Of a stretch of 64,000 nucleotides of DNA, positions 1 to 9,086 are shown in pieces. The notes under the pieces were generated by a model. The model searched no databases. It worked only from the letters and a program-made list of their open reading frames with translations, and was not told where the DNA came from. The position numbers were made by a program, and so were the translations under genes. This DNA comes from Sarcophilus harrisii. Lineage: Eukaryota > Chordata > Mammalia > Dasyuromorphia > Dasyuridae. Position 1 is the stretch's first letter. Each line of letters starts with the position of its first letter. Location of the stretch: the NCBI RefSeq assembly GCF_902635505.1, contig NC_045427.1, positions 134,401,960-134,465,959 on the forward strand, written 5' to 3'.

Positions 1-445
1 GTGGGTATTTCCCAAAACTCTGTCTTTGGCCCTCTTCTGTTAATATTCTCTCTCACCCAAACTATTGTAATGGCTTCCTACTTGGTCCTTGTGCCTCCAG
101 GCTCTTCCCCCTCCAATCCATCCCTTACTCAATTACCAAAACGATTTTTCGACAAAGCTGGAAAAATAATGCACACATACACCTATGGCATTTCCTTGCT
201 CAGAAATCTCCAGTGACTACCTATTGCCTATATGATAAAAAGCCTAACATCTAAGGCCCTTTATAATTGACTCCAACTTTGCTTTCTGGCCTAACTTCAC
301 AAGATTCTCTTTCACATATTACAACTTAAAATCAAACAGTTTCCTGGTCTTGTCCCATCTTCTCTCATCACTCTGCAATCTCAAAAGATGACCTCCATGA
401 CTAGAAGGCCTCCATATTTTTACCTGTTGAAATTCTTCCCTTAGG
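1..445 (+). mobile_element. L2 fragment, sense
   Basis: CTCAGAAATCTCCAGTGACT, AAGCCTAACATCTAAGGCCC, TTTATAATTGACTCCAACTT. It seems to resume at 641-725 (CTTCCTTGAAGTCTTTCCTA) after a SINE. It runs off the left edge. Confidence 0.62.
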
Positions 446-640
446 GAAGGGTATGGTACAGTGAAAATATTACTGGGTTTGGAGTCAAAGAACCCAAATC
501 TAAATTCTGGTTCTGACACATAGGACCTTGAAACGGCCATTTAATTTCTCTGGGTCTCCATTTTCTCAACTGAAAATGAGGGGGTTGGACTCAATGACCC
601 AAAAAGTCCCAACTCTAACCTTCTGATCTTATGAAAAGAT
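446..640 (+). mobile_element. CORE-SINE (MIR/THER1-type) within L2
   Basis: TTTGGAGTCAAAGAACCCAA, TTCTGGTTCTGACACATAGG, TCTGGGTCTCCATTTTCTCA, GGGGGTTGGACTCAATGACC. Confidence 0.72.
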
Positions 641-889
641 AGGTACCACTTCTTCCTTGAAGTCTTTCCTATCTCCTAGCCAAAAGCCATCTTTCCTCAA
701 ATTTTTAAAAGTACTTCATAGCACAAAGGAATGGAAATTATGAAATATTAAGTGAAAGAATTAAAAAGATCAACCAAACAATCCTATGGGATGAAATATC
801 TTCTTTGACAAATAAAAAACAGATATCTTATCCTTTGAGATATATTTTTATTTATATAAAGATGGAAATAGAATTTAAGCCTGTAGTTT

Positions 890-1060
890 TAGAGATTACA
901 GGGAATATCCAGATGAGGAAATGTGTTCTACCAGTTCAAGTCAGCACTATCCCTGTAATTAATAGCCTTAGAGAATTGACTTACCCAGGGTCATAGACCT
1001 GGTATGTTTCAGAAGATGTGTTTGAACTCAGGTAGCCTTTTGAATAGAGATTGTTAACAT
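890..1060 (-). mobile_element. Degraded CORE-SINE, antisense
   Basis: GAATTGACTTACCCAGGGTC and GTGTTTGAACTCAGGTAGCC are the recognisable parts. 726-889 is unrecognised. Confidence 0.5.
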
Positions 1061-1094
1061 TCATCATATTCATATATTCAATACCTAACACAGT

Positions 1095-1325
1095 ATTCCT
1101 ACTGTTCAGCACTTTCAGTCATGCCTTTGTGGCCCCTTTTGGGGTTTTCTTAACAAAGATACTAGGGTGGTTTGCCATTTCCTTTTCCAGCTCATTTTAT
1201 AGATGAGGAAACTGAGATAAATGATTTACCCAGAGTCACATAACTAGAAAGTATCTGATGTCAAATTTGAACTCAGGAAGATGAGTCTTCTAACTTCAAA
1301 CCTGGTATTCTATGAACTATTCCCT
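1095..1325 (-). mobile_element. MAR1-type CORE-SINE, antisense
   Basis: TTTCAGTCATGCCTTTGTGG, ACAAAGATACTAGGGTGGTT, TGCCATTTCCTTTTCCAGCT, TTGAACTCAGGAAGATGAGT. A scrap of L2 3' end follows (1326-1365). Confidence 0.85.
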
Positions 1326-1365
1326 GATACAGTACATAATAGGAACTTAATAAACGTGTTGAAGA

Positions 1366-1640
1366 CTAGATGTGGATCAAAGCACCCTTTTCATCTTTTT
1401 TTTTGTTTGTTTGCTTTTCTTTATTATGGCTTTTTTTTTTCTTTTGGTTTTATTTTTCATGCATAACATGACAAATCTAGAAATATATTCAGAAGGATTA
1501 TACGTGTATAGCCTATGTCAAATTGCTTGCTCTTTGGGGAAAGGGGAAGATAAAGGGAAAAGGAAGAAACAATTTGGAACACAAAGTCTTATAAAAAATG
1601 TTGAAAATTGTCTTTTTGTTTATTTGGAAAAATAAAATAC
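1366..1640 (+). mobile_element. Truncated L1 3' end
   Basis: GATGTGGATCAAAGCACCCT, GCCTATGTCAAATTGCTTGC, GGGGAAAGGGGAAGATAAAG, CAATTTGGAACACAAAGTCT, GGAAAAATAAAATACTATTG. Confidence 0.85.
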
Positions 1641-2069
1641 TATTGAGAAAAATAAATAAACAAATATTTGTTGAGTTATTGGTTGATTCCTGAATTTGAG
1701 GATAGCTCTTTAGCTGTTATGGTGCATTATCTTTCATTTACATGCAAGTATGGATAAATATAGGTATATATGCAAACATATATATTCCAGTGTCCATGGG
1801 ATATATGTCAATTGATTCTTTTGCATCAGTTAATATATCTGCTAATCATTATCTTATAAAACTGTCAACATGCCCTGAATTGCTTAATGAAAAACCAAAA
1901 AACAAGAGCACTAAAGATAATTATATTTCTGTATATCAGAGGTTCTTCTTTGCCTTTCTTTCTTTCTACCTTTTGTTACTTTCATACCTTTTATCGCTCT
2001 ATTACAATGGTGTCCTTTTTGAAATAAGATGTTTTGCAAACTGTGGAACATGGACATAACAAAATATTA

Positions 2070-2420
2070 TTATTCCATAAAAATGATGAATATGAAAAAT
2101 TAAGAGAAACATGGGAAGATTATATGAACTGATAAAAGGTGAGATAAGCAGAAGCATGAAAATAATAATTTACAATGACTATAACAATGTAAGTGGAGAA
2201 TATGAAAAAAAAAGAAACAATATAGTGTGATTTACAATCAAGCTTGGTCCTGAAGAAGTGAGAAAATGCATTTCTTACCTTTTCTAATCAAAAGCCTATG
2301 TGTATGGAAGAATGTATATACTATTATATAGTTGGTGTGTTGGTAAAAAAAAAAAAAAGTTTGTTTAATATCTTTCTTTTTTTATTATTTGTTACAAAGG
2401 ATGGCTCTATGGTTGGGGAG
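2070..2420 (+). mobile_element. Old L1 3' fragment
   Basis: AGAGAAACATGGGAAGATTA, TGAGATAAGCAGAAGCATGA, AATGACTATAACAATGTAAG. 1641-2069 to its left is unrecognised. Confidence 0.7.
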
Positions 2421-3435
2421 CAGGAATATATCTGGATAGAAAAGTAACATAAAAACAAAATGTCATTTTTAAAGTTTAAAAATAAAATGTTTTGGTTTTA
2501 ATCTTTTTATACACATTATTTAGAATGGTAAACTGGTCATCATAGGTAATGAATAAAAGTCTACTGAATTTAATTAGTTATTCTTTTATTTATTCATTTA
2601 ATCACTAAAATTGTGTTGTAGTTTTTAGGGTATTTGAACTTTAACAAGTCCTATGATTCATACAAAATCATATAAAATGCAGAAGTTTATTTTCATATAT
2701 TTTAGGCTGCTAATTTGCAGGCCTGTATCTGTTCTGCTATGATCTAAACATTGTACCAAGTTTTCTTAAAAGTGATTCCAGGGAAATGTCAGCAGGGCAC
2801 AAAACCAGAACACATTTTGATAGAATATAGCATCAGGTCCAGGCACCTGAGTTCATCATGATACAACATATAGGGTGGCCACTGAAGCTTGTTCATTGGC
2901 AGGCATGCTAAACAAAGACCAGAGATATTGTTGTTGGCAGGTATCCATAGTAAAGGCAGGAATTAGAACAAAATACCCTAGGCTTTACTTAACATTTTTG
3001 TTCTGTGCCCCAGGCTCAATTCCTTTTCAACCAGAAGGATGGTGGTTGACTGTTGAGCATCTTTATACCAACTTCACATCTCTAGAGCTGACTTTTTAAA
3101 AAACTGATTTTGTTGGGTAGGATCTCTGAAATGAGTTAAAGGGATACCAATAATTGGGATTTTCCAGGAATTAAAAGGAATTCTCTAAACATATGTCAGT
3201 TAATGGCCTGAGGCCAAGGAACTTTGATGAAAGCTGCAAAGAAATAGTCAAAAGACTAAAAAGAATTTTGAACTGAAGCTATCTGTTGGATTTTGCTGAC
3301 TGTTTGTCTGGATACCACTGTTATGATCTTTTATACAGAATAAAAGAACTTTAATACTCCTTATCCAAGGAAAGGCTTACTATTCTATATCATTCCCCCA
3401 CCCACAGTCTACTTTCCTCCAAGATCAAAAAATCA
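2421..3435. other. Unrecognised intergenic stretch
   Basis: AT-rich, with no gene-like frame and no repeat family I can name. The part 3100-3400 ends with an AATAAA-bearing phrase, which alone proves nothing. Confidence 0.45.
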
Positions 3436-3557
3436 ATGAAACAACTAGTATTTATTAAGTGCTTATTATGCTCTATGCACTATGATAAGGATTCAAGTTA
3501 CAAGAGAAGGAGAGAGGGGAGAGAGGGGAGAGAGGGAAGAGAAGGGAGGGAGGGAGG

Positions 3558-3589
<32 letters not shown>

Positions 3590-3751
3590 GACAGAGAGAC
3601 AGAGAGATAGAGACAGAGAGAGAGAAAGAGAGACAGAGAGACAGAGACAAAGAAACAGAGCAATAGAGAGAGAGAGAAACAAGGAGACAGAGATAGAGAC
3701 AGAGAGAGAGAGACACAGAAAGAAAGAGGGAGAGGAAAGAGAGAGACAGAA

Positions 3752-3813
<62 letters not shown>

Positions 3814-3822
3814 AGAGGGAAA
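3436..3822 (+). repeat. Large (GA)n microsatellite beside an L2 3' end
   Basis: 3436-3500 is antisense L2 3' end (TATTTATTAAGTGCTTATTA). From 3502 a purine-only stretch of about 320 bases follows: GAGAGGG units, then GACAGAGA variants, then a nearly pure AG run of about 28 units (3756-3811). The overlapping open frames rich in S/L or E/R are artefacts of this composition. Confidence 0.93.
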
Positions 3823-4397
3823 GAACACTCAGATTTGTAGCAGAGAGCTACAAATGGCCTGAAATGGACAAAAAAATCAAAAGATGGCATAAGGCAGTAA
3901 TGCTGTGAACACTAAAGACTGGGGCAGATACCTAACAAGAAGAAGAAACATAATACTTCTCAGAGAGCAACATAATTACACTCCTAGAAGATCATGAGCT
4001 CTGAATCAGTGGAGATATAAACTACACATATGTCCTGGTCACATTTGTTCCTGTGTGTGTGCTTCTATACATACGCCCAGGCTATACACATTCCCTGAAT
4101 CAAAAGTGATCACTGCAGATGTCCCTTCGTGGTATTCTCTGACCATTATGGTCCCTGCATGACCCCTTCGCTCCTGTGCTTTGACTAAGCTCTCTGCCAT
4201 ACATGTACTCTTTCCATGCAGGGAATCTATTGGAGAAGGCACACCTGTGTGTATGGGAGGAGGGGATCTTTGCTTGTCACTTAATCAGTCAAAATATTTA
4301 ATTGAATGTCTTTTGTTTTGAGCTAATGTGTTCTTTTTTATCGGTTTACTAAAAATATACATTTTTCTGGGAGCTTATGTGTTGACTGAAAGCCAAC

Positions 4398-4400
<3 letters not shown>
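3823..4400. other. Unrecognised intergenic stretch
   Basis: No gene or repeat family recognised. Confidence 0.45.
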
Positions 4401-4403
<3 letters not shown>

Positions 4404-4451
<48 letters not shown>

Positions 4452-4473
4452 TATTGTGTGTGTGTGTGTGTGT
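4404..4473. repeat. Compound (AT)n-(AC)n-(TG)n microsatellite
   Basis: AT units (4404-4442), a short AC run and a TG run (about 4455-4473). Confidence 0.93.
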
Positions 4474-4589
4474 TCAGGGACCCCATAAGTGTCAAGAGGA
4501 CTACTCCAGGAGCTAAAGCCACAAAGCCACAAGAATATAGCATCAAGGCTTAATCTCAGAATATACTGCTGAGATTAAACTCCAGTACA

Positions 4590-4983
4590 TGAAAGGCTAC
4601 ATGATATAAAGAAGAGATCTGGCTTTGGAGTTAGACCTGTTGTTCAGTCATATCCAACTCTCCATGACCCCATCTGGGATTTTCTTGGCAGAGATACTAG
4701 AGTGGTTGGCCATTTCCTTCTCCAGTTCATTTTACAGTTGGGGAAACTGAGGCAGACAGGGTTATGTCACTTATCCAGTGACACACAGCTGAGATCACAT
4801 TTAAACTCAGGACTTCCTAATTCCAGGCCCTGTACTCTCTCCACCAAGGCACCTATTCTGCCACTTACCACCTGTATGACTGAAAGAAAAATAGTTCATC
4901 TTTGGACCTCAGTTCTCTCAACTATAAAATGCTGTTGGAGGAGATGACCTCAAAGCCCCTTTCTGGTTCTAAATTTGGTAACA
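4590..4983 (+). mobile_element. CORE-SINE (MIR/THER1-type) split by a MAR1 copy
   Basis: The head ATATAAAGAAGAGATCTGGC, TTTGGAGTTAG (to about 4635) and the rest CCACTTACCACCTGTATGAC, TTTGGACCTCAGTTCTCTCA, GGAGATGACCTCAAAGCCCC (4863-4980) join when the inner SINE is set aside. Confidence 0.75.
4636..4862 (-). mobile_element. MAR1-type CORE-SINE, antisense, within the older SINE
   Basis: TTGTTCAGTCATATCCAACT, CCATGACCCCATCTGGGATT, GGCCATTTCCTTCTCCAGTT, GTGACACACAGCTGAGATCA. Younger than the SINE it splits. Confidence 0.9.
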
Positions 4984-5282
4984 GCAGGACACAGCTCCAA
5001 GACTCTACACTAAGATCCAGTATTACAGCCCTGGGACTCAGCCCCAGGACAAAGTGCCAGGTTACAGTGATGGGGCACATTGCCAGGAGGCAACACTGGA
5101 ACACAGCAACAGTATCCAGAGCCAGGACACAAAGCCAGGGCAAAGCACCAAAACACAGGTCTGAGACACAACATGAGGAAACAACACCAGGATAAAACAC
5201 CAGAAAACAGGGGAAGAATATGGCAGCAGGACTTCAAATGAAACATTCCCAAGACAGGACACTGGGATATAATAACCTTCAT
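4984..5282 (+). repeat. Degenerate 13-bp minisatellite, left part
   Basis: The stretch falls into consecutive 13-base units near CCAGGACACAACA, for example CCAGGACAAAGTG, CCAGGTTACAGTG, CCAGGACACAAAG, CCAGGGCAAAGCA and CCAGGATAAAACA. From about 5050 to 5215 the spacing is exactly 13 with no slip. Units differ from one another at several places, so the array is old. It resumes after a SINE at 5502. Confidence 0.85.
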
Positions 5283-5501
5283 ATAGCATTGTAAAAATTG
5301 CTTTATAACTGTTTTCTTATTTTACCCTAGCAATAACCCTTGGGGAAGTAAATACTTATTTTCCCATTTCACAGATATGAAAAGTGAGGCAGAGGTGAGC
5401 AGCTCATCCAGAATCACACCACTATTAAGTGTCTTGAGACAGGATTTGCACTCGAGTCCCCTGATTCCAAGGTGTCTTGCTCTATTCATTGTACTAATTG
5501 G
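5283..5501 (-). mobile_element. CORE-SINE (MIR/THER1-type) inside the 13-bp array
   Basis: Antisense SINE: CCCATTTCACAGATATGAAAAGTGAGGCAGAGG, then GAATCACACC.. CTATTAAGTGTC, then GATTTGCACTCGAGTCCC. It separates the two parts of the 13-bp minisatellite, so it was inserted after that array had formed. Confidence 0.7.
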
Positions 5502-5600
5502 CCAGGATACAATACAAGAGAACAACACAGCATTAGCACTGGAATACTGCACCATAATACAACAAAGGTACTGAACCAGGATAGGAAGGCATAATATAAG
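5502..5600 (+). repeat. Degenerate 13-bp minisatellite, right part
   Basis: The same unit as at 4984-5282 resumes directly after the SINE: CCAGGATACAATA, CAAGAGAACAACA, CTGGAATACTGCA, CCATAATACAACA, with two shorter units. Confidence 0.75.
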
Positions 5601-5770
5601 CATTCCTTTATAATGATGTCCCATTATTTTGTTGATTCTCCCAATTTTCTCAGTCTACTATCCTCCACCTCTTTGCACCCATTTCACTCCATGATATCTT
5701 CTCCCGCCTCCCCCAATTTGAAACAGAAAGAAAAATCAAAAAACAGGGAGGGGAAATTCATAAATTAAGT

Positions 5771-5771
<1 letters not shown>

Positions 5772-5813
<42 letters not shown>
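5772..5813 (+). repeat. (AC)n microsatellite
   Basis: About 20 uninterrupted AC units. Confidence 0.96.
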
Positions 5814-5816
<3 letters not shown>

Positions 5817-6204
5817 GGAGTCCTGATCTTCCGTGTGAGTCTTAGGGGGTAGGTGATGGGATGAGAAAGGGCAGGCAGCAGCTTGGAGGCAGAGTCCTCC
5901 GGGTTTAGATCTGGTTTTATGGATCTGCAGTAGCTAGCTTCTGAATGCATGTTCATGAAGTTGTGATGGCCGCTTTTTCCTGGACCAAATCTCCAAGCAG
6001 CTGTTGAGCCCCCAGTAATTTCTACCATGATCCAACACTGGCCCCTTCTGGACTTTGGTGGGACTACCACCTGGACTGATGTCCAGTGGAAATCCCTAGG
6101 ATAACATCTTCAACTGGAAGCCACAAGGAAGAACCCAGGAAAAAGCGAAAGGGTCCCATACTAGGGGGCGAGGGCACTTGGCAAAGCATAAACCCACCTG
6201 CTCT
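5814..6204. other. Apparently single-copy stretch
   Basis: No repeat family and no gene recognised; more balanced in base use than its surroundings. Confidence 0.45.
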
Positions 6205-6890
6205 CTATCGATCAATCCACAAATATTAATTAAGCACATACTAGGTGAGAGATGCTGTACCAAACACTGGAGATAAAAAGGAAAAATGTAAATCAGCCCT
6301 TGCCCTCAAGAAACTTAGATTCTAATGGGAGAGATTACATATACATAAATAGATATATACAGGGAACCTAAAAAATAACCTTGGATGGGAGGGAACTGTC
6401 AGTGGGGAAACTGGGAAAGCTTTCAGTAGGAACTATTGCTTGAGGTGAATTTGGAAGGAGCCAAAGGTGAAAAGAGAGTATTCTTGGGATATGGAAGATA
6501 GGCAGAGTGAAGGGAAATGGGGTATTTTATGGGAGGAATAGCAAGTAAACTGGTATGATTAAACCAGAGAGTGCACAGACAGAAATAATGTGTACAAAAA
6601 CTGGAAAGATAGGAAGGGATCATATTGCAAAGAGCTTTTAAAGACAGAAGGAAATATTTTCTCCTAGGAAGGTACTGGAGTTTGTCGAGTTGGAGAGGAA
6701 GGTCACCTGTTCTGACCTATACTTTTGGGAAATCACTTTGGCAACTGAATGGAAGACAGACTGGAGTAGGAAGACTTAGGGAGACCAATTAGAAGCCTGT
6801 TGTATCATCTAAAGGAGAGGTAGTGAGGATGTACACTAAAGTGGCAGAAAGGTGACATACTAAACTAGATCTGAAGAGTGTCAATCATGA
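6205..6890 (-). mobile_element. L2 3' region, antisense
   Basis: Begins at the L2 3' end (ATTAATTAAGCACATACTAG, GCCCTTGCCCTCAAGAAACT) and continues with AGGAAGGGATCATATTGCAA, AATCACTTTGGCAACTGAAT, GGGAGACCAATTAGAAGCCT. Confidence 0.75.
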
Positions 6891-7085
6891 TTGGCTTATT
6901 ATGGGCAAAATAAATAGCTGGCTAATGATATGGTTCAGGAATCTGGAGAGAGCCACAATCCTTACCTATTGAGTTCATATCTGAAATTGCTTTCATGTCA
7001 ATTCAGTCCACTGTTAGAGAGGAGGAGTAAAAGATTACTGACCCTTGGAGAAAAACCTAATGACTTCAATCAAATCTTTTCATAC

Positions 7086-7270
7086 TAGTAGAATCACAGT
7101 GTGTTGGAGATGGAAAAGCTCTTAGAGATCATATTATCCAACACTTCTAATTTTTACAGATGAGAAAACTGAGACCCAGAAAGGGAAAGCAACTCATCAA
7201 AGTTCATAGATAAGGTAACAGCAGAAGCAGAACCAAAACCCAAGTTTCCCAAGTCCTGATCCAGTGTTGA
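7086..7270 (-). mobile_element. CORE-SINE (THER1-type), antisense
   Basis: GAGATGGAAAAGCTCTTAGA, TTTTTACAGATGAGAAAACT, GAGACCCAGAAAGGG, CAGAACCAAAACCCAAGTTT. 7271-7640 beyond it shows only an A run (7482-7500). Confidence 0.8.
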
Positions 7271-7640
7271 TAGATTCGTAATTAGGCATCCATGCATCCT
7301 GGATCAATTTTGGGAGGAGAGTAGGTCTATGAACTTAGATGAGAAAAGAAAATTACTTCTTTATTTTCACTAACTTCTAATTGAAATTTAGCATTTCCTT
7401 TAATCATTTAAAAAATAATTCTAAGAAAAGATTCATAGGCTTTACTAGACTGTTCAAAGGGTCCAAGACATAAAAATGGTTAAAAAAAAAAAAAAAAAAA
7501 GTTCTGCACTACACAACATTTTGCCTAGAAATAACTCTGATGTTTGCAGAGTGACCAGAACACTTAGACTCTTTTCTGTTGTTTCAATTCTGTGGCCTTC
7601 TGGAGCCTCAGGATACTGAGTCATTCACGGAAGACTTAAG

Positions 7641-7845
7641 AATTCATACTGATCAACTGATTTAGAGCTAGAAGGCACATGAGAAGCTATCTAATCTAAC
7701 TACCTCATTTTACACTGGAGGACACTGAGGAGTTTAAATGATATAACTAGGGTCACACAGACAGTAAGAGACATCAGGGGTAGGAATGGAACTGGGCCCT
7801 CGGATGCCAAGGTCAGAAGAGCACTTAATCATGCTTCCTTTCCTA
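7641..7845 (-). mobile_element. CORE-SINE (THER1-type), antisense
   Basis: TTTAGAGCTAGAAGGCACAT, CCTCATTTTACACTGGAGGA, CTAGGGTCACACAGACAGTA. It ends just short of the DOK2 poly(A) region. Confidence 0.8.
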
Positions 7846-7924
7846 GGGAGAACCTTGAGGGAACTCTCAGCAGCAAATACTTTCCTTGACAGAACTATAC
7901 CTCTTACCTTCCCCACAGTACTCA

Positions 7925-7959
7925 TGCCACACACAGACATTTCAGAGATAGGTTTTATT
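7925..7959 (-). promoter_or_regulatory. DOK2: Putative DOK2 polyadenylation signal with GU-rich element
   Basis: AATAAA lies at 7959-7954 on the minus strand. It is followed about 15 bases later by a GT-rich stretch, TGTCTGTGTGTGG, within 7941-7925. This hexamer-plus-GU-rich pairing at the right spacing is a standard mammalian cleavage/polyadenylation arrangement. A CORE-SINE copy starts just beyond it, at about 7845. Confidence 0.6.
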
Positions 7960-8459
7960 ACTAGAGAAATGTCCAAGAATCACAGAAAAATGTAGTCATC
8001 TTCCTCATTACCGAGGAAGGGGCTGACCATGAGACTCCTACAATGCAAGAGGCCCCCCCCCCACTATTTGCAGGAAGTGGGTACAAACTAAGAGATAAGG
8101 GAAGGAAGAAAAACCCTGTTTTAGGGTGACAGTTCCTGGGGGAGGGGAGGAAAGAGGAAGAGGAGGAGGAGGAGGAGGAGAGTAACTGGGTGTGGCTCTT
8201 TCCATGGTACCCTTCTTGCTTCAGGATGTTGAGTCATCCTGAAAATGCTGGATGATCGGAGCCTAAAGAGGAATTTTCTGTTCTCCTAGGGTGGGAGGAG
8301 GGTCTTTCTGCATCCAGGAGGGGCCACAAGACAAGACTGGAAGAGAAAGAACCAACTGGACCCATTCTTCCCCTTTCCCACCCCTCAGTTACTGCTGCCA
8401 CCATGATCAAGGCCCATGAGCATCCTGAGGGCCAGACTCACTGGGTTCTCTGTCTTCCA
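7945..8459 (-). other. DOK2: DOK2 3'UTR (inferred)
   Basis: About 515 bases lie between the DOK2 stop codon and the first AATAAA downstream on the minus strand. No closer AATAAA or ATTAAA was seen. On the plus strand it holds a pure C run of 11 (8053-8063) and an AGG repeat (about 8159-8180), read in the transcript as G and CCT tracts. No interspersed repeat is recognised in it. The extent is an inference from the poly(A) signal. Confidence 0.55.
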
Positions 8460-9086
8460 TCACTTTAGGTTCCTTTTGAGGATCACATTGTCATACTCGG
8501 CTCCCTTAGACCATCCAGACAGGGCAGCCCCCAAGAAGTCACCCAGACCAGCCTGATAGGGCCGTGAGGGACCATCGTCGGCCATGGCCTGTGTCCTCCA
8601 GGCCTCACCCTGGGGTTCCTGGGGGCTGTCATAGAGGGAGAGGGCAGCCACTCCTTCAGGTTCATCGTAGATGTGATCGGGGTGATGCGACAACCGCTCC
8701 TCAATGCAGTCATAGAGTGGGTCCCCCGAGGGATGAGATGGGGGAGCCAGTGCTTCTCTGGAGCTTTTCCCCAGCAGGGCCCTGGCCACGGAATCAAAGG
8801 GAACAGCATACTCCCCTTCTGGGGCTCTGGGATAACGGGAGGAAGATGGAATGGTTGGGGATGGTGGGGGGATAGAGTCATGAGGCCGGGAATATGGGCT
8901 TTCAAGTAGTGGTAAGGATGATACTGCTAAAGTGGGTTGAGCAGAGGTTCCAAAAGAGGCAGAGTTCTTCTGGGCAGAAATAGCATCCTCCAGAGCCAGA
9001 AAGATCTCATTGCCCTTACGGGTTTCAAATTCAAAGTTCCCTTCTCCTGAGGCACAGCGCCGGCCTGCCTCGAAGGAAAATGTGAC
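8460..9086 (-). CDS. DOK2: DOK2 exon 5 (end of PTB domain, tyrosine-rich tail, stop)
   Basis: This last coding exon holds residues 215-422 and the TGA at 8462-8460. It begins [20 protein letters not shown], the end of the PTB fold, followed by the helix [14 protein letters not shown]. The tail carries candidate phosphosites at Y279 (SPYSRP), Y307 (EYAVP), Y339 (PLYDC), Y354 (IYDEP), Y366 (LYDSP) and Y412 (EYDNV). In the family, the SPYSRP and EYAVP sites recruit RasGAP, and sites of the YDEP kind recruit Nck. The proline-rich PPPSPT stretch is kept. It is much better conserved at its two ends than in the middle (about 262-300), as is usual for DOK tails. Confidence 0.97.
   Translation of the reverse strand, partial: VTFSFEAGRRCASGEGNFEFETRKGNEIFLALEDAISAQKNSASFGTSAQPTLAVSSLPLLESPYSRPHDSIPPPSPTIPSSSRYPRAPEGEYAVPFDSVARALLGKSSREALAPPSHPSGDPLYDCIEERLSHHPDHIYDEPEGVAALSLYDSPQEPQGEAWRTQAMADDGPSRPYQAGLGDFLGAALSGWSKGAEYDNVILKRNLK

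Noticed and set aside
3100-3400. Possible retroviral LTR (AATAAA-bearing phrase at the end)
   Set aside because: No paired terminal repeat, no primer-binding site, no internal viral domain; too little to call a fossil virus element. None was recognised elsewhere in the window.
3473-3890. Overlapping S/L-rich and E/R-rich frames
   Set aside because: Artefacts of a GA microsatellite.
8483-8905. A 140-residue minus-strand frame overlapping DOK2 exon 5
   Set aside because: It is a +1 shadow of the DOK2 tail; the true frame carries all conserved motifs.
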